NCBI GenBank assembly: GCA_940337035.1
Contig: CALNHX010007760.1
Coordinates: 1 to 64,000 of the forward strand
Length of the DNA: 64,000 bases
Direction of reading: 5' to 3'
Origin: Agriotes lineatus
Lineage: Eukaryota; Arthropoda; Insecta; Coleoptera; Elateridae
The stretch's first letter is position 1. Every line of letters starts with the position of its first letter. Under the pieces are notes generated by a model. It had not been told where the DNA came from. It worked only from the letters and a program-made list of their open reading frames with translations, and searched no databases. This document shows positions 10,148 through 21,868 of the stretch, piece after piece. The translations under genes and the position numbers were made by a program.

Positions 10148-11481
10148 TTTTTTTTCTATACCAAGAACTTTAACAATTTCAAAAGAAAATAAGGAAAGTC
10201 AATCACATTTTAAAATATCAGTAGCTATATTGGGTTGCTAGGGTAATACGAAGCTGTAATATTTAATTTAAATAAAAGTTATAAAATTAAATGACTTTAT
10301 CTACCCTTGATGTTAAAGTGCTACTTTATCTACCCTTGCTCTTAAAATAACACTTAATCTTTTGTTTTGCGTCGATTAAAGCACACTTTAACATTTGCTA
10401 TAGAAAAAAATAACACCTGTAATTTGTTATTATTACTAGAACAGTTTGTTACAATAAATTTGATTAAATTCTAATAATAACCGAAAGTGCTCAATATCAG
10501 CGTCGGAATTTGTTAATATTGTAAACAACGATCTTAAACTGAACGTCGGAGAGGGGTCGTGGACATAAAGAATGCATAATAAAATGATCTCATTATTGTA
10601 AACAATAGTAAACCAACACGTATGGGAGTCAGGTTCAACAACTTACTGTAGCAGGCTTTATAGAACCATACGGAGTAGTCGAGTTGCGACGTAAAATAGA
10701 TTGTTTCCAGTCGAATAACTTTTGCATTTTAATAACGATATATTACATTTTTTATTTAAAAATTTACACTAGGCAAATGTGATACGGTGTTGTATTCGAT
10801 ATTGAAACCACATATGAATTTGCCATTCTCGTGTGTTACTGCTTTGAAGATTATTATATACTAGCGTTCTGCACCCAAATTGGTCGCGAAATAATTCATT
10901 TAATGCAATTTGTACCAGAGTGATCCATTTTGTGCGTCGAGTTAATTTTGAGGTTAGAAAATCCACATAAAAAAGTCACTTATAAAAATTTGAAAACCCT
11001 ACTACTGGCTTACTTGCGTCGCCCTGAGTCAGATGACATCAAAATCAGCCAATTCGGCCCACGGGTTCGCTCTCACAAAGTGGCGTCAAGCAAGCAATGA
11101 AAATTATTATGTCGGATTTTTTGTCAGTATATTGTTACAACTGCTGGAAGTCAAAATACAAAAGATGTATGCATAAAGCTAAACTGATCAAATCGAAATA
11201 TTATGAAATCTGAATAACCAATTTATATTCCATACCAAGTTATAAATGTAGCCAAAAATTGTACAGTTGATAAAAATGAAATTACAGCACTACATTAATA
11301 TTTTTTGTTTATTTATCCGATAGTTCTGTTCTCAATTCAACAGAATTTTGTGGTACTATTTCGACCGCAGGAAATAAATTGCATGTTGTGCCATCTACGT
11401 ATTTGTTAGCTGTCATGCAGTAATATTGTTTGCACAGATACCACCCTGGTATAGAACGAAGCTCCGCCAGAATTTATTTGT
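10148..11481. other. AT-rich intergenic DNA, no gene seen
   Basis: No recognised gene. A 31-bp direct duplication ('actttatctacccttg' twice) lies at about 10291-10350. Confidence 0.35.
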
Positions 11482-11923
11482 TTGTCAGAAGAGCACACAA
11501 TGGGGACGGCGTGCCAAACTTGCTATCGAAACGCTATAACCCGATTCCGTAGGTTTCTACCCCAGATAGCGCAAATGCAGCGAAACTTGAGCAGTTCAAT
11601 TGGCGCTATTCAGGACGAACTGAAACAGATCGCTCCTGAAGCGACGTTGTTACGAGTTGGCTGAGTTCGCCTGCTCTTTTGATTGCTAATGTTGCATTCC
11701 GGGCACGAAGCCCGTCGAAACTTTGTTGCAGAGCGCCAAAGAGAAGTTACAGAGATCAAACGCTGCTGTATACAAATACCTGGAGATGTCGAATGCGCTT
11801 TTTAATCGCCACGTGCCACGCCGCCTTTTTCAAACAATTGGCTTTAGGATCCTACATATGGGACGGGTAACTATATTGGAAATCCTACCCCTTATTTTAC
11901 TACTACTTTTCCTAAACTATTAG
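11482..11923 (+). other. Weakly coding-like stretch, unrecognised
   Basis: Three overlapping + strand frames (11482-11664, 11679-11870, 11723-11923) occur in a locally less AT-rich stretch. Their residues are polar, with Q/R/E-rich helices, unlike random AT-rich translation. They are in different frames with stops between them, so if this was ever coding it is broken or its exons are not resolved. I recognise no domain and assign no function. Confidence 0.2.
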
Positions 11924-12335
11924 CTGAAGAGGAATATTGGTGTACAGTTAGATATATTGGTGAATTTAGATGTTAATATCCTGATCAATGTTAACTAGAA
12001 AGACGGAAGATCCGGAAAAGCATATTTCCAATTCGAAGCAATGCTTCATATTGGATTTGGAATGCAGTTTGGTGGAAAATAAGAACCTGCTTATATTTTA
12101 TGACATTTCTCATATAGTATAGTCAGTGGTGTATTTGGGAATTTCGAAGGCTTTCACGGCCATTATCATTAAGTAACAAACGACTTCCGGGATTGCACCG
12201 TGTCATTATTGACACTTGCAACTTCAAGAGACCAAGTAGCAAATTTCATTGTATATTCGAGTATAATTCAGAACTAGAATAAGGGAGGTCTAAATATAGA
12301 GTGTCATTAGTAACTACGAAACCAATTAAAAAATC

Positions 12336-13634
12336 TGCAAAGGGCTTTATTCAGAACTTTCCTCGCAAGTGGACGTTGTAACGTTTAGAAATCAAAAGAA
12401 AATAGCTATAAAAATATCTTCACGTTTGTAATAATACTGAAACAATAAAAGGCAACACTTGGTAATGCAAATTACATCATTTTTCAAATAAAAAACATTA
12501 CCGGCCCCTGCGAACGAGCATGCAAATGTAGTTTCAATGATCGGGGCGCACCAAGGACGCTTCTGATCGGTGTGATGCCGCTTCCTTCAATACCAGGCAT
12601 TTATTGTTGATCATTGATGTATTTTTTAGAACATTTATCTCGTATTTGTTGGTTCGTTCCCATTTTTGATAAGTGTAAAGCCGGAGCTGTGTGGAAATTA
12701 TTACTTTTATCCAGTGCTTTTTTTCTGCCGGTACGCACCGGTACGCCGAACCGGCACCTCTAAGAAAAAGAAAAATAATAAATAAACAGAAAAAAAAAAG
12801 AATTGCGAGTTTTGGAGATGTGGAACGATGAACGGTTCGGCTGTAGAGTCTTAACTAGGTCTACTTAGTTTGTGAGCAGACTGTACCGGCGCGTGGACAG
12901 CTGATTCATGCATCCTACCCCTCGCTCCCCCAAACTACGCCACGCACTTGTATACACATCACGTGGCATCACCCGTCTCGGTCTCAGTAGTTAAGTAAAT
13001 AATCATAACTCATAACCATCACTTATCGATGAGCCACCCTGTATTTACTTGTAAAGAGGTCAAAAAGTGTTAAAAATCGTTTTAAGTGGTCTAAATCCCC
13101 CCCCCCCGTTTTTGGTGGGTGGTACCCCCCGGTAGTTTACAGTACCGGAACCTCATATTTTACAAAAAAAGCACTGCTTTTATCTATTTATCTATTGAAG
13201 CAAAAAGTAAACAACATTTTATTTGTTAAGGTGCCCACCCTGTATATGTGGGATCCAAAATTTGCTCCTTTTTGTCAAGGGTAAAAACCTCAGCTATGTG
13301 CAAAATGCTACTTTCATTTAAGTAATAGTTCTTGAGTTAAAGCAAAAATAAGCAGAATTTTATTTTTTTACGTACTCACTCTGTATATATTTTACAGAAA
13401 TTTTCGGGGTTTTCTGCCAGAAAACATATAATCCGCATGTAAAATATCGTCATCCTCCAACAAATACTTTTTGAGTTATACCGGCAACAGATACACAGCC
13501 AGACAGACAGACGGAATTGAGAAAATCTGTTTTTGGTCAACTAAAAAACTGAAAAATAAAGAACTGAAGAAATCTCAGGAAATTTTTTCGCGATTACAAT
13601 ACTTCCTTATGTATTTTAGACGAAGACAATAAAG
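12336..13634 (+). repeat. Composite interspersed repeat A, copy 2 (interrupted by a hAT element)
   Basis: Same order of blocks as 5050-5837. With the hAT insertion (12712-13176 plus one target copy) removed, the copy is about 825 bp. It has two successive 'ca(c/t)(c/t)ctgtatat' blocks (about 13224 and 13376), each preceded by a similar 'aagcaaaaa.taa.cag' segment, i.e. an internal duplication of about 155 bp. The GACA run is minimal here. The tRNA-like segment (about 12500-12590) is more decayed than in copy 1. Confidence 0.65.
12712..13176. mobile_element. Non-autonomous hAT transposon with perfect 8-bp target duplication
   Basis: Terminal inverted repeats 'cagtgcttttttt' (12712) and 'aaaaaaagcactg' (ending 13176) are flanked by the identical octamer 'cttttatc' at 12704-12711 and 13177-13184. 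An 8-bp duplication with CAGTG-type ends is diagnostic of hAT. At 465 bp with no ORF it must have been moved by a transposase encoded elsewhere. It interrupts composite repeat A copy 2 and so is younger than it. A C10 run lies near 13099. Confidence 0.9.
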
Positions 13635-13796
13635 GTCTTACAAGGGAAAGCAATATTACTAAATTGCAGTGTGCTGAACGCGTTACTGCACACTTAATTA
13701 GGATATGCCATAAAACTTATTTCACACCATATAACTTACTTGCTGAAGCACAATAGATATTGGAGGTAAATTACACATGCAATATTGAATAATATA

Positions 13797-14506
13797 CGAG
13801 GCGTGGTTTTTTAAGTAAGTACCCTTTTGAAATTCCGCCGCTGCAGCGCTGCAGTCGGAATTTGGCGCATGCGCGCTGTGTACCGCTATCTGTTGGCAAG
13901 CCGCAGACGCCATTAGAGAATCATTCGACCGTGTTTACGTTTGTTTGTGAGTATTTGCAATGCCTCCTCCGATTGAGAATGCCGCCGACTGTGAAATACG
14001 AGCTGTGAGTCGTTTTCTTAGTGTTAAGGGCATGAAAGCGGCTGAAATTCATCGTTAGATCAGTGAAGTGTATGGAGAAAATATTATAAGTGAGAGCATT
14101 TCAAGATAGCCGTACGAATGTGCATGACGAGGAACGTCCACACGCGGCCAATCGAACTCAAGAGTTGTCTGGGCACAACTTGATCACCCTCAGTACAACC
14201 CCGATCTAGCGCCAAGTGACTACCACGTGTTCTTGCATTTGAAGAAGCAACTGGGTTGTCAGCGCCATGACAACGATGAAGGTGTGAAAACGACCGTGTT
14301 GCAGTGGTTGTCTAATCAGGCGGCAGATTTTTACGAGGATGGTAATCAAAAGCTGGTTGTACGATACGATAAGTGATTTAATATTGGTGGGAATTATGTA
14401 GAAAAGTAGATTAAAGTACAGGCTTTCATGTAAAAATAAAATTGTTAAGAAAAGTCTACTTGTTTTATTTTTATTCCAAAACGGTACTTACAAAAAATAC
14501 GCCTCG
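13797..14506 (+). mobile_element. mariner element, internally deleted, with both terminal repeats and TA target sites
   Basis: Ends are inverted repeats beginning 'cgaggcgt' (13797) and ending 'acgcctcg' (14506), each next to TA, the mariner target duplication; similarity extends about 30 bp inward ('taagtacc.ttttg'). Inside, on the + strand, a mariner transposase begins at ATG 13960 ('MPPPIENAADCEIRAV...AAEIHR'). It has a stop and a frameshift, and rejoins the family only near the C-terminus ('HPQYNPDLAPSDYHVF', the third catalytic Asp block, about 14186-14235), ending in a mariner-like tail. At 710 bp against about 1.3 kb for a full mariner, the middle of the gene, including the first two catalytic Asp residues, is gone. 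The - strand frame 13722-13913 is an artefact across the left end. Confidence 0.88.
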
Positions 14507-15337
14507 TATGTAAATTCAATATTGTTGAAATGAAGTTTAATAGTCGGAAAAATCAAGAGAAATCACAGGCCCCTAGCGTTAAACAAAATTTTGGGTGGGT
14601 CTACTGGGTCGCTGGCCCACAAAGCTGAGTTAGATTGTAAGCTTGAAAATGACAGCAAAATGAACAGCTTCGTAGGTAAAATTTGCGTGGTTCTACATGA
14701 GACAGGGCTGGACTGTGGCAATTCAATTTATTTTTCTAGGTCTTTCTTAGCGACAAGCGTTGTTCTACAGACTGGCTGCGAAACGGTAGATAGTGGCACG
14801 ATCCTGTGATATGCATTCGACCACAGGTAGATATGGAATTACGCGAAGCTCAAAAACGAGACCGAATACGAAAGTCTAGGTGTGTAGAGTGCGTTTTGGA
14901 ACCTTGAATTTATCCGAAAATTGTCTTAAGTTGCCTAAAATTGGTACGGTCATGTTTTTACAAACGACGACATTCATGGAACAAATAACGCACTACACGC
15001 AACTTCTGTGCTCTACTACATCTGGCTAACTTTCTAATCTGTAACCCGCGAACTGAAGTTTTGATGCGAAAAGCAGTTCGACGAAACGAACTGCGTGGTC
15101 GCCTCTACCACGTGCATTCATAAGACAACGACGGCGGGAATTTTTAAATGGACGTAACCTAAATGATATCTAAAGGAGCAAACATTTTAACGGAAACTTA
15201 AAGAGAAAACCATTGGATAAGAAAAATATGATACGATCAAGAGAATATAGAAGTGAAAATCATTTAGAGAAGCAAGGAACCAATGGTAAAAGAAACAGTA
15301 GCTATCGTTAGCAAAATACTATACGTACAGAATCATG

Positions 15338-15339
<2 letters not shown>
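14507..15339. other. Intergenic DNA, no gene seen
   Basis: No recognised domain. The 72-codon frame at 14591-14809 has no family features. Confidence 0.3.

Positions 15340-15389
<50 letters not shown>
15340..15389. repeat. (TA)n microsatellite
   Basis: About 25 uninterrupted TA units. Confidence 0.97.
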
Positions 15390-15639
15390 CGGCTTACGAA
15401 GGGGCAGCTCGCGCCGTTATTGTTATTAAATGTCAAATTGATTGAAAGTCTCCTATTTTCGTTAATTCATGCTTTATTATTTTGTACATAGTTAAAACAA
15501 ATAAAAGTGTATACAGGAAATTCTGTTTGAGTATTTGTTAACTTCGTATGGTGGCTGAAATGTACGTTTGAACTCTGTCTCCGACTAATGAGCTTATCCG
15601 AGGTAAATTAATAATTAATCCCTTAAAAAGGAGGGTCCA

Positions 15640-16710
15640 GGTGTTACAATATTACAAAGGGGTACTCGCAGGACTTAGTTCGCAGTCTCATATTCTGGTA
15701 CGTTGTAGTTGAAGAGCTGTTTGAGAAGTTGGACACAGCGGTAAAGGTAGCATTTACCTTAGCTTATGCTGATAATTTTGTTATCGTGGTGGAAGGCAAT
15801 TCAAAGCTAACTCTACAAGCAAAAGCTAATCGAACGATGGAATATCTTGATGAGAAGTGTAAAATAACAAAAATATACATTTCAGCAGAAAAATACAATG
15901 TTTGCCTTGATACAGTAAATCCTGCAAAATGATTCTATCATCACAGTAAACGTCAAAAGTCTACAAAGGCACCGGACAAACAGGTACCTTGGAATCATGC
16001 TCAATAAGAAAGCGAATTACAGAGAACGTATTGAAACTGTATGCAGGAGGGCAACGACCACTATGCAGGGCATTACCAATCTGGCTCAAAGAGGGCACAT
16101 GCTGCCATTGAACTGCGTGAGGGTGTACCTTAATGCAGTCTTAGTGTAAAAAATTTCATACGCTGGTAGTGTGTGAGCTCATCGGTTCCATCTGGAAAAA
16201 TCAACAGAACCCAACGTGGAGTCCTGACACCATTGACTGGAGTGCACAGAACTTCTCTGGGTGCTCTTGTCAGTTGTTACGAGAATACGCCACTTGGATC
16301 TGGATATTGAAAGAAGGCGGACATGTACTGGCTAAGGAGATGAGAACCCCAAAGAAACCTTAAATGGAATGAAACCACTAAAGAAAGAAGGACATTTGAA
16401 CTCATTCCAAATATCTCTTTAAGGACAAAATCTGCATATACTATGTACCATCACAGGGGCTTATACACTTCCTCACCGGGCATGAATAATATATATGCCA
16501 CGTATCTGAACAAAATGTAACTGTAATAGAAACACCTGAATAGGTGCTATTTGAGTGTTTTGAAGAAGGCACAAACGAAGAATGAAGAACCCTCCAAGAG
16601 ATAACGGCCACAGACATTGTGAAATTCAGAATTACTAAACAAGCTAGTCCAAAAAACATCTCAAATCGCCATGCAAAGATACATAACAAGGTTACGATAA
16701 TAACAGGAAC
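15640..16710 (+). pseudogene. R1-clade LINE relic (RT C-terminal half and zinc-finger tail)
   Basis: Remains of a non-LTR retrotransposon reverse transcriptase. About 15760-15880 reads 'LAYADNFVIVVEGNSKL', i.e. the catalytic YADD box with the second Asp changed to Asn. A different frame at about 15980-16140 reads the R1-type 'YLGIMLNKKANY...' thumb region. Near 16445-16570 another frame reads 'HFLTGHE' followed by 'TPE.VLFECFEEG', the C-terminal Cys/His domain of R1-clade proteins. Stops and frameshifts are frequent. The endonuclease and the first half of RT are absent, as in a 5'-truncated LINE insertion. Confidence 0.7.
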
Positions 16711-17029
16711 TCAGAATAAAAAAACAAATACCTCAAGATGTTAAGATCAAAAGAAGTACTACCAATAACCGAGAAGTTCTGAGATATACCCGACCACTTC
16801 AGGCAATTCCAGCAGTAAGAGTTGCTGAGGTTTCAGAAGTGAACCGTAAGAACTCAAGGACAGACTAAGATATTTTTATCTATTCTGTATATAATTTTGA
16901 ACGCTCTTGTAGTGCGCTCTCTTTATTACAGACGTTGAAGCATTTTCTTCTGTAACTTTTTAATTTACGATTTAATTTTAAAAATGATAAAAGTATATTA
17001 ATTCGAGTAAGTCCACCTACGTGGTGGAC

Positions 17030-17400
17030 TCAAAACGTAGTCTTTCTTTATAAATGTATGTTGTACCTGCGTCTCTGTCTGCGGCACGTTTTCAGCGGCA
17101 CCGATTCGGGGCACTTTGTCCAAAATCGGCAATAGTTCTTTATGACGTCTACGCTTCATTTATAACGCACCGACAAGCATGTGCATGTTCATTTATCAGG
17201 CAGCGCCGGACTAACGCATATAGAATCTGCATATAAATCAGACTTTCTCGGTGAGCGCGGATTCGAATCCCACCCGCTGCATTATTTTTCTTTAAAAATT
17301 AATGTAATTTGCATTACTAAGCGTTTCCTTTTACTATTTAAGTATTATTGGCAACATTAAGATATTTTATTTAGTGTTTACCTAACTTTCAGCGTTCTTC
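17030..17400 (+). repeat. tRNA-like SINE-type repeat, related to the core of composite repeat A
   Basis: A canonical B box ('ggattcgaatccc') lies at about 17262-17274. The 3' part (about 17295-17375, 'aatgtaatttgcattac.aag') is the reverse complement of about 12425-12480 in composite repeat A copy 2. A diverged direct duplicate of the left flank ('aaaatg.aaaa.tat.ttaatt.gaataag') recurs at about 17497-17560. An A box is not clear. Confidence 0.5.
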
Positions 17401-17674
17401 AATTGTTATTCCATCTAGCAAAATTTGTTTTTCTTTATTAAAGACTTTAAAAACATTGTTTTCAGTAACCTTTTTTGTACAATTGAATTTTAAAAATGAA
17501 AAAATATTTTAATTAGAATAAGACAACCTATGTGAAGGGCTCAAACGTTATATATATGTATACGTAAATGTCATTTTCAATACTTGTTATAGCTACACTT
17601 GAAAGCGTTTCTTGTGCTATTCTTAAATAATCTTATATGTAGAAGTAATTTTGTGTAATTCTTAACTTGGAAGA

Positions 17675-17967
17675 TGTCCTGCTCGGTGGCTCAGTGTTTA
17701 AGCATTTTGATTACTGATCGGTCGGGGGTTCAATGCTCAGTCTCTGTGAGGTTTTAAAAACAAAAAAATGGGATGAAATCTCTACAGGATGCTACCTTTC
17801 GCAAACGATGTAAAACTATGGGTTTTCTATTGCCAGGACGTGTGGTATGTAAAAGATCCTTTGCTGGGGTTGCAATTCCTTAGTCTCGACAAAGTTATAG
17901 TAGGTCGTTGACTATATGGCCAAAGCAGTGGGTATCTAGACCTTGTCCACTACAAACAAAAACCACT
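17675..17967 (+). repeat. tRNA-derived SINE, copy 1, with target-site duplication
   Basis: Flanking direct repeats 'acttggaa(g/a)a' at 17665-17674 and 17968-17977 delimit 293 bp. The head has an A box ('ggtggctcagtgtttaagc') and a B-box-like 'gggttcaatgctc'. The body shares ordered blocks with the SINE at 63250-63545: 'gtgaggtttt.aaaa', 'aaaaaatg', 'tgtaaaagatc', 'ttgct.gggtt'. There is no poly(A) tail. Such SINEs are transcribed by RNA polymerase III and mobilised by a LINE. Confidence 0.85.
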
Positions 17968-17977
17968 ACTTGGAAAA

Positions 17978-19420
17978 CGACTTTCAATATCTTCTATCAC
18001 GAGTTGATTGCTTTTCGAAGGACTCGAATACATTTGGAAATGATTTGTAGATAATAACCTATCATACTTGTATTTTATTAAACACTACTAATTTGTCACT
18101 TATTATATTTGACATGCCAACTGATATCGATATTTGACATATTTGTACTACGCCATTATTCTTTACATTTGCCTTTGCGACACTTCGCGAGTTCTGTAAG
18201 TGTTCATCCACCTATATATCTTACACCGTGGTTCAGACTAAACCGTCGCTACTCAGTGTCTGGTGTTTTAAACGCTTCGCGTGACGTCACAGTCACGTTA
18301 TCTTATTGGTTACAACCAGTCCCAGATGCTTTTACATACAGTATTGTGTATGCACGCCGGCATGTATAGCTATGGCATTATACCCGAAAGCTTTTCTGTT
18401 CAATTGATAGTTTTATGTTTAAAGAATTAAATACAAATAACAGGATTGGTTATTGTATAATTATTGTTAAAATGTTGATACTGGGGAAAATAGAAGTTGT
18501 CTAATCAAATGATACATCATATGTTGATGAAAGTTTAGCTGGACGGGATTGACTATAACTTGGAAGCAGATTTTCATTTAAAAGACTGGTATTTGGAAAT
18601 TAATGTTAATAATTAATTGCTCTTAGATTAGTACAAGACGGCGTCACATTTAATAAGGATGTTTATGCTAACGTAATGTAATTAAGCTGGAGGTTACTCT
18701 GAAATGACCTAAGCAGTAATGCTAAATAATGTCATTACATGCTATAATTAATATTGAATTACAAGTTATTAAAAAGAGTAATATTAGTCACATAAAACAT
18801 GATGATAATTATTACATGGACGTGAGCGCAATTTAAAGAATATTTGCACATGACACACATAAAGAATGTGTAATTTTAAATAAGAAAGCATACAAGAGGT
18901 ACCTGAAAACATGATTAAAAGCGTGAACTGTAAAGGGTAGTTAAAAATGTGCTGAAAGTGAGCAAGTGTTAAATTGGTTGGTATTTATATAAATTAAAAT
19001 GAAATCTAGTATTAAGTGAATGTAAAGAAAATGAAATGTCAGTAACTAGGTAATAAGGGGAAGTTAAAAATTATATTAAAATGAGATATTCAACAAGTGA
19101 AATTCTTATGTTGGAGCTGATTTTCATATGCTAATTGAATAAAGTTCAGTAATAAGTTAAATGGTGTTTTAATTGAATTGACGGTTACGATGTTACGAAG
19201 GTAATGTCAGTGGACATAAATTAATGCATGAACCATAAGTAATAAAGGTGGTTCGTCGTTGAGTGAGTGTAATCGGGTGCAATTGGTGGAGCTCGACTGG
19301 GAATGCATGGTGTCGCTGGCAAAACGATGTGAATTGATAATACGACTCTGGTTCCTGGATCATTTGAAGTAACTGCATGAGTAAGGAAAAGGCCATGCGG
19401 CTATTTAGGGTCGGTAGGCA
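17978..19420. other. AT-rich intergenic DNA, no gene seen
   Basis: No recognised gene or repeat. The + strand is purine-biased at about 18770-19170 ('gaaaatgaaatg'-type text). Short frames at 18109-18369 and 19193-19396 have no family features. Confidence 0.3.
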
Positions 19421-19437
19421 ATCTTGAGTTCTTGGTT

Positions 19438-19862
19438 CATATTCTTATTTGGGTATTTCGCCACTTTGCAAATTAAAAATATTAAATAACAAAAATATTA
19501 ATAACGGACGTTTCGAGGGACAATCTGCCTTCGTTATCAACGAATAACAATTAAAACGAACAAGAACTTAGCTTTTTTTCACTGGAAGGAGAAACGACCA
19601 ACCTCCAATAAATTTTTTGACATTGACGTTTGTTGATATCTATACCTACTTGATCTCATCTTTAAGAATCGATAGCCAACTATTGTCTAAAAATATTGAG
19701 AAAGACGACACGCATTTTTCTTCGTTAAGTAAAATATATGCCGTTTCCTTAATTTTTCGCCTAGTTGACATCGATTCTTTAGACAAGATCTTTGTGTTGT
19801 CCCATTGTATTTTATGGTTTTCATCCCAAGCATGTTCTGCCAGCTTAGACTTATTGAACTGA
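19438..19862 (-). repeat. Inverted copy of the Penelope 3' end, including its GIY-YIG C-terminus
   Basis: On the - strand this segment encodes the same C-terminal residues as 21062-21295 ('QFNKSKLAEHAWDENHKIQW') with only a few substitutions. It continues through the same untranslated end ('cccaaata', 'ttaataacgga', 'gagggacaatct'). It carries 106 extra bases (19551-19656) that the right-hand copy lacks, and its peptide ends differently there. Confidence 0.85.
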
Positions 19863-21295
19863 TACATTTTTATGGATTACCAAAGATACACAAACCAAAT
19901 GTACCACTTAAGCCAATAGTTAGTTCTATAGGTTCTCCTTGTCACAGTTTAGCTAAATATTTACTTAAAATACTGAATCCTATATCAGGAAATACAGACA
20001 CGTATATAAAGAACACGCTACATTTCCTTCAAACACTTAAAGAAGCAAACATAAACACACAGCACTTAACGGTTAGTTTCGATGTAGTTAGTCTCTTCAC
20101 TAATGTTCCAGTAGACAAAACACTCAACATCATTAAACATAGGCTACAAAACGATAACACATTACATACACGAACAACATTAAACGTTGGTACCATTATG
20201 GAACTTTTAACACTATGCATTAAAACGACATACTTTCAACTAAACAATGAATTTTACCAACAAGATTTCGGGATGGCAATGGGTTCACCTTTATCTCCCA
20301 TTGTTAGTAACATTTTTATGGAAGACTTTGAACAACAACATGTCTACACATACACCAACAAACCAGTAGTTTAGTGGAGGTATGTCGATGATGTTTTGGC
20401 AATTTGGCCTCATGATATGGATGAGGTGGACAAATTTCTTGAACATATTAATAGCAAAGAAACCTCCATCAAATTCACATTAGAAACAGAGAAAAACAAT
20501 CAGTTACCCTTTCTTGATACACTAATCACACACATAATAAATACTTTCGAAACATCAGTATACCGTAAGAAAACCAATACTAATAGGTACTTACATTTTA
20601 ATTCCAACCAATCCAAAAACATAAAGACAGGCGTTGTAAAAACTCTCTACGACAGAACCAAAGTTGTTTGCTCTAATAATAAAATTTTCAAAAAAGAGAA
20701 AGAATTTATTATTGATGTTTTACAATATAATGGCTATCCAGACACTCTTGTTCGGAACATTTTCAATACACGAAGCAATGCCACACACATACAAAGGAAT
20801 GACACTAAAAAATATAATACTCTAACTATACCATATATTCCAGGCATATCTGACAAAATTAGACGAATTGGAAATAGATTCCATGTTAGGACGGTATTCA
20901 AAACGATGAATACTTTGCGGTCAGTTCTTACAAAAACTAAACCGTTCAACGAAGAACAACATTAAAGGAATTGTATATATAGCATACCCTGTGAATGCGG
21001 GAAATATTATATCTGTGAAACATCCAGACCTTTAGCAGTTAGAGTTAAAGAACATAAAAATATGATGAAAACGTATCAGTTCAATAAGTCTAAGCTGGCA
21101 GAACATGCTTGGGATGAAAACCATAAAATACAATGGCACAACACAAAGATCTTGTCTAAAGAATCGATGTCAACTAGGCGAAAAATTAAGGAAACGGCAC
21201 ATATTTTACTTAACGAAGAAAAATGCGTGTCGTCTTTCTCAATATTTTTAGACAATAGTTGGCTATCGATTCTTAAAGATGTTGTTATTCGTTGA
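19863..21295 (+). pseudogene. Penelope reverse transcriptase / GIY-YIG endonuclease, 5'-truncated, two in-frame stops
   Basis: A single reading frame runs from the junction near 19863 to the stop at 21295, broken only by TAG (20372-20374) and TAA (20963-20965). It begins with the Penelope RT block 'FYGLPKIHKPNVPLKPIVSS', continues through 'SFDVVSLFTNVP' and 'GMAMGSPLSPIVSNIFMEDF', and has the catalytic 'WRYVDDVLAIW' straight after the first stop. After the second stop it reads the GIY-YIG nuclease domain ('CIYSIPCECGKYYICET' then 'RVKEHK'), where the YIG box reads YIC. RT copies the RNA, and GIY-YIG nicks DNA to prime. The N-terminal region is missing. With only two nonsense changes, decay is recent. 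Confidence 0.85.
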
Positions 21296-21448
21296 TAACG
21301 AGGGAAGATTGTCCCTCGAAAAGTCCGTTATTAATATTTTCGTTATTTAATATTTTTAATTTGCAGAGTGGCGAAATACCCAAATAAAAATATGAATTAT
21401 GAATTCACGCCACAAAGAAGTTTCAGAGATTATCTTGAGTTCTTGGTT

Positions 21449-21864
21449 TCTAGACTCCCTAGCCCAGCGATGGAATTGGAAGTAGCCCCTGAAACAAATG
21501 ATGTCTAATGCAGCGTTGATGTGGTGAGCGAATACGCAGATTGCAATTGGTTGCCTTATTAAGTATTAAGTGCAAATGAGGTTATTTCAAAACATAAATA
21601 CAGCCTCACTAAAAAGAATGCGAGAATATCGTTTAACCAAGTTTGCTTGGATTTAATGGTAATTTAATAAAATTATTATTTTACAAATGTGTTAAAAGAC
21701 AACCCTGCGTTGAGTTATTCATGTTCTACAGAACTAGGCAATTGAAATATAGATATAAAGATTAATCTAACCGGCAGAATAATTGGCTATTCTATTAACT
21801 TTGTACTTAATATTGATACAGCAACTGTTAAGTAGCTAGAGACATATAAATAAGTATGCAGTAT
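21449..21864. other. Spacer between the Penelope element and the gypsy element
   Basis: AT-rich sequence with no gene or recognised repeat. Confidence 0.35.
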
Positions 21865-21868
21865 GTAT

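Larger units (their letters stand above)
19438..21431 (+). mobile_element. Penelope-like element with an inverted 3'-end copy at its 5' end
   Basis: Flanked by a 17-bp direct repeat ('atcttgagttcttggtt', 19421-19437 and 21432-21448), a plausible target duplication. The interior has an RT/GIY-YIG frame on the + strand (19863-21295). The left 425 bp (about 19438-19862) are the reverse complement of the right end (about 21073-21395). The RT gene therefore starts abruptly at the junction near 19863, with its N-terminal part missing. Partial tandem or inverted arrangements of this kind are known for Penelope-like elements. The two arms are nearly identical, so the insertion looks young. Confidence 0.85.
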
